From: an uncultured Oscillospiraceae bacterium
GTDB lineage: Bacteria > Bacillota > Clostridia > Oscillospirales > Acutalibacteraceae
Length of the DNA stretch: 57,437 nt
Direction of reading: 5' to 3'
NCBI GenBank assembly: GCA_959601025.1
Contig: CAUGOD010000018.1
Coordinates: 1-57,437, forward strand
The notes under the pieces were generated by a model, which had not been told where the DNA came from, did not search any database, and saw only the letters and a program-made list of their open reading frames with translations. A program made the translations under genes and the position numbers. Of the stretch, positions 39,489 through 47,598 are shown in pieces (the stretch's first letter is position 1; each line of letters starts with the position of its first letter).

Positions 39489-40898
39489 TTGGATACAAAA
39501 AACGCCGCCGCTTTTTTTGAGTGGCTTGATGGGAAGAGGGTTGCGGTCTGCGGCATCGGCAACAATAATACGCCGGTGGTTCTTCAGTTCCTGAAATATG
39601 GGGCCAGCGTGACCGCCTGCGACCGGCGCAGCCGGGAGCAGCTCGGGGAGACCGCCGCTGCGCTGGAGGGAGCGGGCGCGTCCCTTCGGCTGGGGGAGGG
39701 CTACCTGTCCTCGCTGGAGACGGACGGCGCGGACCTGATCCTGCGTACCCCCGGCATGAAGCCGTACCTTCCGGAATTTGAGGAGGCCCGTCGCCGGGGG
39801 ACGCCGGTGACCTCGGAGATGGAGCTGTTCCTCTCCCTCTGCCCTGCGCCGGTCACCGCCGTCACCGGGTCGGACGGCAAGACCACCACTACCACGGTCA
39901 TCGCCGGCTTGTTGGAAGCCGCCGGACGCCGGGTCCATCTCGGCGGGAATATCGGCCGCCCCCTGCTGCCGGAGCTCCTCGATGTGAAGGTGGAGGACGA
40001 GGTGGTGGTGGAGCTGTCCAGTTTTCAGCTGACCATGATGCGGCAGCGGGTGGATACGGCGGTGGTCACCAACGTCGCTCCGAACCACCTGGACTGGCAC
40101 ACCGATATGGAGGAATACATCGAGGCCAAGCGCAACCTCGTGCGGTATCAGGACGTCTCCTGCCGTGCGGTGCTGAATGCGGACAATACCGTCACCCGGG
40201 GCTTTGCCGCCGATACTGCCGCGCCGGTGTCTTTCTTCTCCCGGCGGGAAAAGCCGGAGCGGGGCGCGTGGCTTTCGCCGGACGGGATGCTGACCATGAC
40301 CGAAAACGGCGCGGACACCCCCATCCTTCCGGCCGGGGAGATTTTTCTTCCCGGGGTGCATAATGTGGAAAACTACCTTGCGGCCATCGCCGCCGTGTGG
40401 GGGAAGGTTCCGCCCGAGATTATCGCGGATTTTGCCCGCCGCTTCGGCGGGGTGCCGTATCGCTGCCAGCTTATCCGAGTCCGCCGGGGTGTGAAATATT
40501 ACGACGATTCTATCGCCTCCAGCCCGACCCGCACCATCGCGGGACTGCGGGCGTTCGGGGAAAAAAGCCCGGACCGCCGGAATGTGATCCTGATCGCGGG
40601 CGGCTATGACAAGCATATCCCGTATGATCCCCTCGGCCCGGTGGCCGCGGACACGGTGAAGGAGGCCGTCCTTCTCGGCGCAACGGCGGACGCGATCGAG
40701 CGCTCGATCCGCGCCTGCTCCGATCTGCCCATCCGCCGGGTGGATACGATGGAGGAGGCGGTGACCTCCGCCGCTTCGCTGGCGGAGGAGGGGGACGTGG
40801 TGGTCCTGTCTCCCGCGAGCGCGAGCTTCGACCGGTATAAGAATTTTGAGGAGCGGGGCGACCATTTCAACCGTCTGGTCGCGGCGCTGGACGAATAG
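39489..40898 (+). CDS. murD: UDP-N-acetylmuramoylalanine-D-glutamate ligase
   Basis: A 469-aa Mur ligase that adds D-glutamate to UDP-MurNAc-L-Ala in the cytosol, using ATP. Seen: the N-terminal Rossmann segment VAVCGIGNNNTPV, the ATP loop AVTGSDGKTTTTTVIAG (about 121-137), GGNIGRPLL, VVELSSFQL (metal and substrate region), TNVAPNHLDWH, HNVENYLAA and the C-terminal DSIASSPTRTIAGL and LSPASASFDRYKNFEERGDHF typical of MurD. TTG start at 39489; the ribosome signal GATGAGGAGC is close to it, so the start may be imprecise. It stands outside any dcw cluster. Confidence 0.93.
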   Translation: MDTKNAAAFFEWLDGKRVAVCGIGNNNTPVVLQFLKYGASVTACDRRSREQLGETAAALEGAGASLRLGEGYLSSLETDGADLILRTPGMKPYLPEFEEARRRGTPVTSEMELFLSLCPAPVTAVTGSDGKTTTTTVIAGLLEAAGRRVHLGGNIGRPLLPELLDVKVEDEVVVELSSFQLTMMRQRVDTAVVTNVAPNHLDWHTDMEEYIEAKRNLVRYQDVSCRAVLNADNTVTRGFAADTAAPVSFFSRREKPERGAWLSPDGMLTMTENGADTPILPAGEIFLPGVHNVENYLAAIAAVWGKVPPEIIADFARRFGGVPYRCQLIRVRRGVKYYDDSIASSPTRTIAGLRAFGEKSPDRRNVILIAGGYDKHIPYDPLGPVAADTVKEAVLLGATADAIERSIRACSDLPIRRVDTMEEAVTSAASLAEEGDVVVLSPASASFDRYKNFEERGDHFNRLVAALDE

Positions 40899-40942
40899 AC
40901 GGCGGAACAGGAATGCGGAAAACAGGAAAGGAGAACATTACC

Positions 40943-41977
40943 ATGGCTCTGAATATACGGGCTGCGCTGGAAACGCTGAGCAGCGCGGAAGGGGTCGGCG
41001 GGCTGTCCGCCGCGCCGGACGCGGCGGAGGCGCTGCTGCGTCCCTATTGCGAGTCGGTGGAGCGGGACCCGCTCGGCAGCGTGATCGGCTATCGCCGCTG
41101 CGGGCGGGAGAACGCGCCGCTGCTGATGCTGGAAGCGCATATCGATGAGATCGGGCTGATCGTCACCGGAGTGGACGACGCGGGATTTATCCGGGTCTCC
41201 GCCTGCGGCGGGACCGACCGCCGCGCCCTGATCGCGGCGGAGGTGATTGTCCACGGGGACAAGGCTTACCCGGGGGTGTTCTGCTCCATCCCGCCCCACC
41301 TGAGCGGGCCGGAGGACGGCGGGAAGATTCCTCCGATCCCGGAACTGGGGATCGACATTGGGCTGGACGCGAAACGCGCTCGCCGCCATGTGAAGGCGGG
41401 GGACCGCGTTTCCTTCCGTCCGAATTTCACCGCCCTTGCCGGGGAACGGGTGAGCGGCAAATCGCTGGACGACCGCGCCGGGGTGGCTTCGGTGCTCCGC
41501 TGCCTCGATCTTCTGGCCGGGGAAGAGCTGGAGTGGGACGTTGCCGCGGTTTTCGCCGTGCAGGAGGAGCTGGGGTGCCGCGGGTCGGCGGTCACAGCCT
41601 ACCGCGTCGCGCCCGACGCCGCCATCGCGGTGGATGTGAGCTTTGCCCATACCCCCGACGCCGATCCCGCCAAATGCGGAAGGCTCGGGGAAGGGCCGAT
41701 GCTCGGCTGGGCTCCCGGGCTGGACGACCGGATGACCCGCCGCCTGCGCGCGCTGGCGGGAGAAGAGGCCATCCCTCTGCAGGATGAGGTGATGGGCGGG
41801 GATACCGGCACCGACGCGGATTCCATCGCCGACGCGCACACCGGCGTGCCCACCGCCCTGCTGTCCATTCCCCTGCGGTATATGCATACCCCGGCCGAGC
41901 TGGTCGACCTGCGGGATGTGGAAAATACCGCCCGCCTGATGGCGGCGTTTGTAAAGAAGGGCGGCGAGGCCGTATGA
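40943..41977 (+). CDS. M42 family metallopeptidase (first of a tandem pair)
   Basis: A 344-aa M42 aminopeptidase (glutamyl aminopeptidase/PepA-like cellulase-M family), which cleaves short peptides in the cytosol with two zinc or cobalt ions. Seen: LMLEAHIDEIGLIVTGVD (first metal His in AHxDE), SGKSLDDRAGVAS (bridging Asp), FAVQEELGCRGS (catalytic Glu and metal Glu), IAVDVSFAHTPD and YMHTPAELV (final His). ATG at 40943 has AAAGGAG about 9 nt upstream. Its stop overlaps the next start (ATGATGA), so the pair is coupled. It begins 44 nt after murD. The dodecamer assembly is known for the family. Confidence 0.9.
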   Translation: MALNIRAALETLSSAEGVGGLSAAPDAAEALLRPYCESVERDPLGSVIGYRRCGRENAPLLMLEAHIDEIGLIVTGVDDAGFIRVSACGGTDRRALIAAEVIVHGDKAYPGVFCSIPPHLSGPEDGGKIPPIPELGIDIGLDAKRARRHVKAGDRVSFRPNFTALAGERVSGKSLDDRAGVASVLRCLDLLAGEELEWDVAAVFAVQEELGCRGSAVTAYRVAPDAAIAVDVSFAHTPDADPAKCGRLGEGPMLGWAPGLDDRMTRRLRALAGEEAIPLQDEVMGGDTGTDADSIADAHTGVPTALLSIPLRYMHTPAELVDLRDVENTARLMAAFVKKGGEAV

Positions 41978-43023
41978 TGAACGAACTGAAAAAGCTCTGC
42001 TCCCTTCCCGGCGTGTCGGGAAGGGAGGACGCGGTACGGGACTATATTCTGCGGCGGCTCGCCGCTTCTCCGGCGGAGATGAACGTCACGGTCGACCCGC
42101 TTGGAAACGTGATCGCCCGGGTGGCGGGGAAGCGCCGCGCCGCCCGTACCCTCCTGTTCGCCGCCCATATGGACGAGGTTGGCCTGATTATCACCGGCGC
42201 GACCGAGGAGGGCTATCTCCGCTTCGCCCCGGTGGGCGGGATTGACCCCACTGTGGTATACGGCCGCCGGGTCCGGGTGAACGGCCGTCCCGGCGTGATC
42301 GGGGGCCGCGCCTTCCACCAGTGCTCGGAGGAGGAGCGGGGAAAGGCTGTGCCGCTGAACAGACTGCTCATCGACCTGGGGGCGGAGAGTCGGGAAGAGG
42401 CCCTCTCCATCGCCCAGCCGGGGGACACGGCGGTATTCGACAGCGGCTTTACTAAGCTGGAGGGCGGGCTGCTCAAGGCCCGCGCGCTGGATGACCGGGC
42501 GGGCTGCGCCCTCCTGCTCGACCTGGCGGCCGAAACGCCGGAATACGATATCGTCCTGGCCTTCACCGTACAGGAGGAGGTTGGCCTGCGGGGGGCGAAA
42601 ACCGCCGCCTACGCCGTGGAGCCGGAGCTCGCGGTGGTGGTGGATTCCACCACGGCCGCAGACATCGTCGGCGTGCCGGAGGAGAAACAGGTCTGCCGGG
42701 TGGGCGGCGGGCCGGTGGTCTCCTTCATGGATCGCCGCACCCTATATGACCGCCCGCTGTATGCGTATATCCGCGCCCTGGCGGAGAAGATCGGCGTACC
42801 CTCCCAAACTAAGACAACCATCGCCGGCGGGAACGACGCGGGCGCCATCCACCTCTCCCGGGGAGGGGTACGGGTGGCGGCGGTGTCCCTGCCCTGCCGG
42901 TATATCCATTCGCCTTCCTGCGTCCTGTCCAAAAAGGACCTGACCCATACGGCGGCCCTGCTCCACGCGCTGGCGGCGGAGCTGCTCGCCGCAGAGTGGG
43001 GCGGGGCGGAGGCCGCCCGATGA
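41974..43023 (+). CDS. M42 family metallopeptidase (second of a tandem pair)
   Basis: A 349-aa paralogue of the preceding gene, with a more canonical M42 sequence: LCSLPGVSGREDAVRDYI start, LLFAAHMDEVGLIITGATEEGYLRFAPVGG, KARALDDRAGCALLLDLA, FTVQEEVGLRGAKTAAY, VVDSTTAAD, TTIAGGNDAGAIHLSRGGV and CRYIHSPSCVLS. Both copies keep all metal ligands, so they may differ in peptide preference or co-assemble as hetero-oligomers. ATGA junctions join it to the genes on both sides, giving one translational unit 40943-43820. Confidence 0.92.
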   Translation: MMNELKKLCSLPGVSGREDAVRDYILRRLAASPAEMNVTVDPLGNVIARVAGKRRAARTLLFAAHMDEVGLIITGATEEGYLRFAPVGGIDPTVVYGRRVRVNGRPGVIGGRAFHQCSEEERGKAVPLNRLLIDLGAESREEALSIAQPGDTAVFDSGFTKLEGGLLKARALDDRAGCALLLDLAAETPEYDIVLAFTVQEEVGLRGAKTAAYAVEPELAVVVDSTTAADIVGVPEEKQVCRVGGGPVVSFMDRRTLYDRPLYAYIRALAEKIGVPSQTKTTIAGGNDAGAIHLSRGGVRVAAVSLPCRYIHSPSCVLSKKDLTHTAALLHALAAELLAAEWGGAEAAR

Positions 43024-43820
43024 TCCGGGAGGCAAAAGCGGAGGATTTTGAAATTCTGATTCCCGATACCGAAGCCGCCGTGCGGCTTCGCTCGCTGGCG
43101 GAGGTCTACGGCCCCGGCCTGCCCTTTCTCCGTCTCTGGTGCGACGGGGAGGGCGGTTTCGCGTCCCTGTTGGACGGGGCTGCCGTCCTCTCCCTGCCCC
43201 GGGGACTGAACGCGGAATGGGCCGCCTTTGTTTCCATGCAGCCGGAGGTGGAGAGTATCCGGACGGACGGGGAGACGGCCCGCCGTCTCGCCTCCGCCGG
43301 GGGCTGGCAGGTGGCGTCCGGCGCGGTGATGGCCCCTGGCCCCGCCCTGGCGGAACCGGCGGCCTCACCGGTCTCGCTGTCGCCGCGGGAGTGCTGGCCG
43401 GTGCTGGAGGCCTCCTTCCGCGGTTCGCTGCCGCCTTTTTCGGCATGGTATGTGGACGTGTCCCACCGTCTGCGTCATGGATACGCCCGGATCGTCGGCT
43501 TCCGGGAGGATAGCGGGGAGCCGCCGTCCTCGCCGGAAATGCCGGGTAAACCGGTTTCCACCGCAATGACGGTGGCGGAGTGCGGCCCCGCGTCCTGCGA
43601 GCCCGCTTACGGCGGGGCGGCGCTGATCGGCGCGGTCGCCACCCTCCCGGCCGGGAGGGGAAGGGGCTATGCCTCCGCCGCTGTACTGACCCTCGCCCAC
43701 ACGCTGCTTGCGGAAGGGCGGCGGGTGTTTCTCTCCCCGAAAAACGCCCATGCTCACGCCCTCTATGCCCGCATTGGATTTGTCGAATGCGGGGAATGGG
43801 GGAGCTTGAAACGGCGATAG
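43020..43820 (+). CDS. GNAT family acetyltransferase (two-lobed)
   Basis: A 266-aa protein starting at an ATG that overlaps the preceding stop (ATGA). The C-terminal lobe has a GNAT fold: GAALIGAVATLPAGRGRGYASAAVLTLAHTLLAEGRRVFLSPKNAHAHALYARIGFVECGEWGSL, with the acetyl-CoA loop RGRGYA. The N-terminal half (LRSLAEVYGPGLPFLRLWCDGEGGFASLLDGAAVLSL) is like the degenerate N-lobe of FR47/GNAT double-domain proteins in Clostridia. Substrate unknown; the coupling to M42 peptidases may mean it acts on amino acids or peptides (inference). Confidence 0.82.
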   Translation: MIREAKAEDFEILIPDTEAAVRLRSLAEVYGPGLPFLRLWCDGEGGFASLLDGAAVLSLPRGLNAEWAAFVSMQPEVESIRTDGETARRLASAGGWQVASGAVMAPGPALAEPAASPVSLSPRECWPVLEASFRGSLPPFSAWYVDVSHRLRHGYARIVGFREDSGEPPSSPEMPGKPVSTAMTVAECGPASCEPAYGGAALIGAVATLPAGRGRGYASAAVLTLAHTLLAEGRRVFLSPKNAHAHALYARIGFVECGEWGSLKRR

Positions 43821-43848
43821 GCGCGCCGCCCTGGAAAGAGGAATCCAT

Positions 43849-44337
43849 ATGCTACATAATGAAAAATTGTCTCCGCCGGGGACAATATGTCCGCTGAATC
43901 CCGTCGAATATTCCCGCTGCGGGAATATTTGGAACATGGAAGGGAATCGGGAACAGGCCCGGCGCTGGTATGAGGAGATTCTCGCGGGCAACCGGCGAGT
44001 GTATATCTACCGCCTGGATGGCGGGGACGGCGAATTTATTGCCGAGGGTGCGTTGGTGAGAGAGACCGGCGACCCTGACTACACCATTTCCGGCCAACGG
44101 ATTTATTTGTCCCGCCTTATCGTTAAACCGGAATATCGTCGCCGCGGCGTCGGAGGGGCGCTGGTAGATTTCCTGCTGGAACGGGCGAAGCAGGAGGGTT
44201 ACCGGGAGGTTGCGCTGGGAGTAGACCTCGATAACGCTCCCGCCCGCCTTCTATACGCCGGCAAAGGCTTTACCCATGTTCTCTTTGAGGGTAAGGATGA
44301 ACACGGTCCTTATCAAAAGCTGCTTCGGAGGCTGTGA
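43849..44337 (+). CDS. GNAT family N-acetyltransferase
   Basis: A 162-aa GNAT enzyme: IYLSRLIVKPEYRRRGVGGALVDFLLERAKQEGYREVALGVDLDNAPARLLYAGKGFTHVLFE. The acetyl-CoA loop is RRRGVGG (about 97-103). AGAGG lies 7 nt before the ATG, and it lies 28 nt after the previous gene on the same strand, probably in the same transcript. Substrate is unknown. Confidence 0.87.
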   Translation: MLHNEKLSPPGTICPLNPVEYSRCGNIWNMEGNREQARRWYEEILAGNRRVYIYRLDGGDGEFIAEGALVRETGDPDYTISGQRIYLSRLIVKPEYRRRGVGGALVDFLLERAKQEGYREVALGVDLDNAPARLLYAGKGFTHVLFEGKDEHGPYQKLLRRL

Positions 44338-44373
44338 TTGCCTTTTACGGATTAATTTCGGAAAAAAGAAATT

Positions 44374-44402
44374 GGTTTTATACTCTTTTCGGGTGTAAAA
44401 CC
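44374..44402 (+). promoter_or_regulatory. Inverted repeat overlapping a -10 box
   Basis: GGTTTTATAC (44374-44383) and GTGTAAAACC (44393-44402) pair with one G-U. TATACT (44379-44384) within it could be a -10 box with a poor -35 (TTTCGG at 44356). Either an operator or a leader hairpin for the gene at 44425. Confidence 0.42.
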
Positions 44403-44424
44403 CGGAAAGGACAGGACACTAAGA

Positions 44425-45732
44425 ATGACGAATTCCCCTTTTTTCAAAATTGACGACCGCCTGCTCGCGCTGTCCGACCAGGCGATGGAGGCTGCGGCCC
44501 CTGCTTTTGCCCGGATCGAGGCGGTCACCGAGTACAATCAGCAGAAGGTGCTCTCCGCTTTCATCGACCACCGGGTAAGCGAAAGCCATTTTGTCCCGAC
44601 CACCGGCTACGGCTACGGCGACCGGGGACGGGACGCGTTGGACGAGGTATTTGCCCAGGTGATGGGCGCGGAGGACGCGCTGGTGCGGCACAGCATCGTT
44701 TCGGGTACTCACGCGATCACCATCGCTCTGTTCGGTGTGCTTCGCCCCGGCGATACTATGCTGACCGTTACCGGAGCGCCCTACGACACGCTGGAAAAGG
44801 TGATCGGACTGCCCGATTCGCAGGGGAAACACACCGACATGGGCTCCCTGCGGGATTACGGTGTAAAATACCGGCAGGTGGAGCTGGACGGCAACGGCCG
44901 TCCCGACATCCCCGCCATCCGTGCCGCGGCGGAGGCTGAAAAGCCGAAGCTGATCCATATCCAGCGCTCCCGAGGGTATAACCTGCGGCCTTCCCTTTCG
45001 GTCGCGGAAATTGGGATGATTATCGCCGCCGTGCGGGAGGTTTCCCCCGATTCGGCGGTGTTTGTGGATAACTGCTACGGCGAATTTGTGGAGGAGACCG
45101 AGCCGACCGCGGTCGGGGCCGACCTGATGGCCGGTTCCCTCATCAAGAATCCCGGCGGCGGGATCGCGGAAAACGGCGGCTACCTCTGCGGCCGGGCTGA
45201 CCTGATCGAGCAGTGCGCCTACCGGATGACCACCCCCGGCCTCGGGCGGGAGGTGGGCGCGTCCCTCGGACATAACCGTTCGCTGTATATGGGGCTGTTC
45301 CACGCTCCCCATGTGGTGGGAGAGGCGCTGAAAACCGCCGTGTACTGCGCCGCCCTCTTCACCCTGCTGGGGTATGAGGTCACTCCCCGGGCGGACGAGC
45401 CCCGCGCCGACATCATCCAGGCTGTGCGTCTCCGCACGCCGGAGGCGCTGGTGGCGTTCTGCCAGGGGATGCAGCGGGGAGCGCCGGTGGACGCGTTCGT
45501 TGTCCCCGAGCCGTGGGATATGCCGGGGTACGAGAGCCAGGTCATTATGGCAGCCGGGGCTTTTACCGCGGGCGCGTCCATCGAGCTGTCGGCCGACGCC
45601 CCCCTTCGAGAGCCTTACGCCGCCTATATGCAGGGCGGGCTGAACTTCCATTCCGGCAAGACGGGCGTCCTCCTTGCCGCCCAATCCATGCTGGAGAAGG
45701 GGCTGCTGACGGTACTGGACAATCCATCCTAA
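44425..45732 (+). CDS. PLP-dependent aluminium-resistance/methionine gamma-lyase-like protein
   Basis: A 435-aa fold-type I PLP enzyme of the YnbB/aluminium resistance family (related to Cys/Met metabolism lyases). Seen: FVPTTGYGYGDRGRDALDEVFAQVMGAEDALVRHSIVSGTHAI, AVFVDNCYGEFVEETEP (PLP Asp region), DLMAGSLIKNPGGGIAENGGYL (Schiff-base lysine in SLIKNPGG), MTTPGLGREVG and FVVPEPWDMPGYESQVIMAAG. In Bacillus the homologue lies near hflX and glnR; that context is absent here. Physiological reaction is not established. GGACAGGA lies about 9 nt before the ATG. A terminator follows at 45872-45916. Confidence 0.88.
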   Translation: MTNSPFFKIDDRLLALSDQAMEAAAPAFARIEAVTEYNQQKVLSAFIDHRVSESHFVPTTGYGYGDRGRDALDEVFAQVMGAEDALVRHSIVSGTHAITIALFGVLRPGDTMLTVTGAPYDTLEKVIGLPDSQGKHTDMGSLRDYGVKYRQVELDGNGRPDIPAIRAAAEAEKPKLIHIQRSRGYNLRPSLSVAEIGMIIAAVREVSPDSAVFVDNCYGEFVEETEPTAVGADLMAGSLIKNPGGGIAENGGYLCGRADLIEQCAYRMTTPGLGREVGASLGHNRSLYMGLFHAPHVVGEALKTAVYCAALFTLLGYEVTPRADEPRADIIQAVRLRTPEALVAFCQGMQRGAPVDAFVVPEPWDMPGYESQVIMAAGAFTAGASIELSADAPLREPYAAYMQGGLNFHSGKTGVLLAAQSMLEKGLLTVLDNPS

Positions 45733-45871
45733 AGGCGGGGTTACTGGGGATTTCCCCCCATGGTATTTGAGACCGAGGGGAGCGGCTATTCGGTTACCGA
45801 TTTTCCCCGGAAAAGCTCTGTGTTTTCGGCGTAAAGCGGCAGGAAGTATAACCGTTACGGACAGATCATTG

Positions 45872-45916
45872 AAAAAGGGCTGCTGCTAAATATTTCATTT
45901 TGCGGCAGCCCTTTTT
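45872..45916. terminator. Intrinsic terminator after the PLP enzyme gene
   Basis: AAAAAGGGCTGC pairs with GCAGCCCTTTTT over a loop of about 20 nt. Confidence 0.82.
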
Positions 45917-45953
45917 CCAACCGCCGTTTTTGCCTTTGTATTTCCATGGTAGT

Positions 45954-46177
45954 TTATGGTATAATAGCAACGGCGGGAAAATGCCGACAGGCATTTTCGG
46001 TTGCGCCGCCGGAAAACGCCGGCAGAGAATCCGGCCGGGCGGCCGTATGGCACAATGACGGTTGGGAGAAATGCGACAGCATTTCTCGATTGCGCCGCCG
46101 GGAAACGCCGGCAGAGAATCCGGCCGGGCGGCGCTATGGTATACTGGCAGTGCCGTCAGTGTAGAACCTGGACGGCC
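45954..46177 (+). repeat. Hairpin repeat cluster B (two full units and a half unit)
   Basis: Units 45954-46043 and 46044-46133, then a half unit 46134-46177 with the -10 box but only the hairpin-2 part. Unit 1: TGGTATAAT (45957-45965), hairpin 1 GAAAATGCC-GACA-GGCATTTTC (45977-45998), then hairpin 2. Unit 2: decayed TGGCACAAT, hairpin 1 GAGAAATGC-GACA-GCATTTCTC (46066-46087), then hairpin 2. The terminal box TGGTATACT (46137-46145) could serve as an extended -10 promoter for the gene at 46210. About 85% or more of positions look shared with cluster A, judged by eye. Confidence 0.8.
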
Positions 46178-46209
46178 ATTATTACAAAAATAAGAAAGAT
46201 GGCGATCCG

Positions 46210-46836
46210 ATGAAAGTGCTGCTGGTCAATGGAAGTCCTCATGAAAAAGGCTGTACCTCAACCGCGCTGAATGAAGCGGCTTCGACGCTTCGTGAGACGG
46301 GAATCGAAACCGAGCTGTTCTGGATCGGCAGCGGCCCGATCCGGGGCTGTACCGGCTGCGGCCACTGCAAACGCAGCCGCACCGGCCGGTGCGTGTTTGA
46401 CGGAGACGCCGTCAACGAGGTGCTGGAGCGGGCGGAACAGGCCGACGGGTTCCTGTTCGGCTCGCCCGTCCATTACGCGGCGGCGGGCGGGGCAATGACC
46501 TCTCTGCTGGACCGCTGCTTTTACGCTGGGAACGCCTTTGCCCATAAACCGGGCGCCGCGGTCGTGAGCTGCCGCCGGGGTGGCTCGACCGCCGCACTCG
46601 ATCAGCTCAATAAGTATTTCACCATCGCGGAGATGCCGGTGGTTTCCTCCCAATACTGGAATATGGTGCACGGCAACACCCCGGATGAAGTTCGGCAGGA
46701 TCTGGAGGGGATGCAGGTGATGCGGACGCTGGGTAAAAATATGGCGTGGCTTCTGCGCTGTATTGAAGCAGGAAAGGCCGCCGGTATTCCCCTGCCGCAA
46801 AGGGAAAAACGGATCGGCACCAATTTTATCCGGTAA
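46210..46836 (+). CDS. Flavodoxin family NAD(P)H oxidoreductase
   Basis: A 208-aa flavodoxin-fold oxidoreductase: MKVLLVNGSPHEKGCTSTAL (FMN loop), a Cys-rich GCTGCGHCKRSRTGRCVFD (residues about 47-65, Cys at 47, 50, 53 and 62), FLFGSPVHYAAAGGAMTSLLDRCFYAG (second flavin loop), and GTNFIR at the end. It resembles the iron-sulfur flavoprotein-like reductases in which a compact Cys motif binds 4Fe-4S; whether a cluster is bound is unknown. It is paralogous in fold to 37526-38149. The ribosome site (AAGAAAG) is weak. Repeat cluster B ends 33 nt upstream. Confidence 0.86.
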   Translation: MKVLLVNGSPHEKGCTSTALNEAASTLRETGIETELFWIGSGPIRGCTGCGHCKRSRTGRCVFDGDAVNEVLERAEQADGFLFGSPVHYAAAGGAMTSLLDRCFYAGNAFAHKPGAAVVSCRRGGSTAALDQLNKYFTIAEMPVVSSQYWNMVHGNTPDEVRQDLEGMQVMRTLGKNMAWLLRCIEAGKAAGIPLPQREKRIGTNFIR

Positions 46837-46874
46837 AAGCCGGTCTCCGCTCTGGAAAAGGCAGGACAGGAAAA

Positions 46875-46907
46875 AGAGGGCGTGCTGACGATGACAGCGC
46901 GCCCTCT
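46875..46907. terminator. Terminator between convergent genes
   Basis: A 13-bp stem (46875-46887 with 46895-46907; one G-U). It is followed on the minus strand by TTTTTCC, fitting the small-paralogue operon 47319-46922. Confidence 0.82.
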
Positions 46908-46921
46908 TCCGGCTTCCGGTC

Positions 46922-47101
46922 TTACTTGTCTCCCGCCAGCAGATTTTCCGCGTACCGGCGGAGCGTATCCTCCGAATCAATGCGGTCGGTGCGCTGCTGG
47001 ATCATTCCCTGCACATAATCCGGCAGGGAGAGAAAGTACGCTTTGGCATGGGAATTCTGGCTGAGCAGAGCGTTCAGCCCCTGATACTTATCCATTTCCA
47101 T
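46922..47101 (-). CDS. Small protein, paralogue of 47125-47319
   Basis: A 59-aa ORF that is easily missed. It starts at ATG 47101 with AAAGGAG 7 nt upstream, and ends TAA at 46922. The translation includes YFLSLPDYVQGMIQQRTDRI and DTLRRYAENLL. It shares the pattern YF--LP--(V/I)Q--I--R ... S---L--Y---L with the upstream gene, so the two are tandem paralogues. The predicted structure is three short helices. Function is unknown; it may be a small regulatory or structural protein. Terminator follows. Confidence 0.75.
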   Translation of the reverse strand: MEMDKYQGLNALLSQNSHAKAYFLSLPDYVQGMIQQRTDRIDSEDTLRRYAENLLAGDK

Positions 47102-47124
47102 TGGTCGGCTCCTTTCCCGCGGAA

Positions 47125-47319
47125 TTATCCGCCGGATAATCCGCGCGTCTCTTCTCGATGCAGCGAAGCGACGTATTCCTGCATTTCCTCGAACGAACCG
47201 ATATCCCGGCGCTCGATCCTTTCCTGGATATTCCGCGGCAGGCCGTGGAAATATTCATAACAGGAAAGGTTCTGATCCAGAAGATCGGACAGGCCGAGCT
47301 GATAGCTTCCTTCAAGCAT
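47125..47319 (-). CDS. Small helical protein, paralogue of 46922-47101
   Basis: A 64-aa protein: a short N-terminal stretch, then CYEYFHGLPRNIQERIERRD and SFEEMQEYVASL. Same family as the next gene, with a longer N-terminus in place. ATG at 47319 follows AAAAAGGCAGG by about 8 nt. Its TAA is 23 nt upstream of the next start. Upstream lies a perfect 8-bp inverted repeat GAACGCCG/CGGCGTTC (47346-47363), possibly an operator or leader hairpin. Function unknown. Confidence 0.74.
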   Translation of the reverse strand: MLEGSYQLGLSDLLDQNLSCYEYFHGLPRNIQERIERRDIGSFEEMQEYVASLHREETRGLSGG

Positions 47320-47491
47320 ACGTTGATCCTGCCTTTTTGTTTTTTGAACGCCGGTCGGCGTTCGGCAATAGTATTTGCCGTTTGGATGCCGCTACGGCTG
47401 GGAAAGGATAGCAGGCTTTTTTTGATCGGATGGAAAATCGGTTATTCCGGCGCGGAAGAATGAATTTCCGTTTAAGTTCGCAGGCGGCCGG

Positions 47492-47520
47492 TTGTGTAGC
47501 GGGAAAAATCGTAGTATAAT
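47492..47520 (+). promoter_or_regulatory. Promoter of the 47599 gene
   Basis: TTGTGT (47492-47497), 17-nt spacer, TATAAT (47515-47520), about 72 nt before the start. Confidence 0.6.
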
Positions 47521-47598
47521 GCCGTCAGTATGGCAGCGCTGTTGAAAAATGTGTGCGGCGTGTGTTTGTCGTATTGCCGTCAGAAAGGAAGCCGTGGA

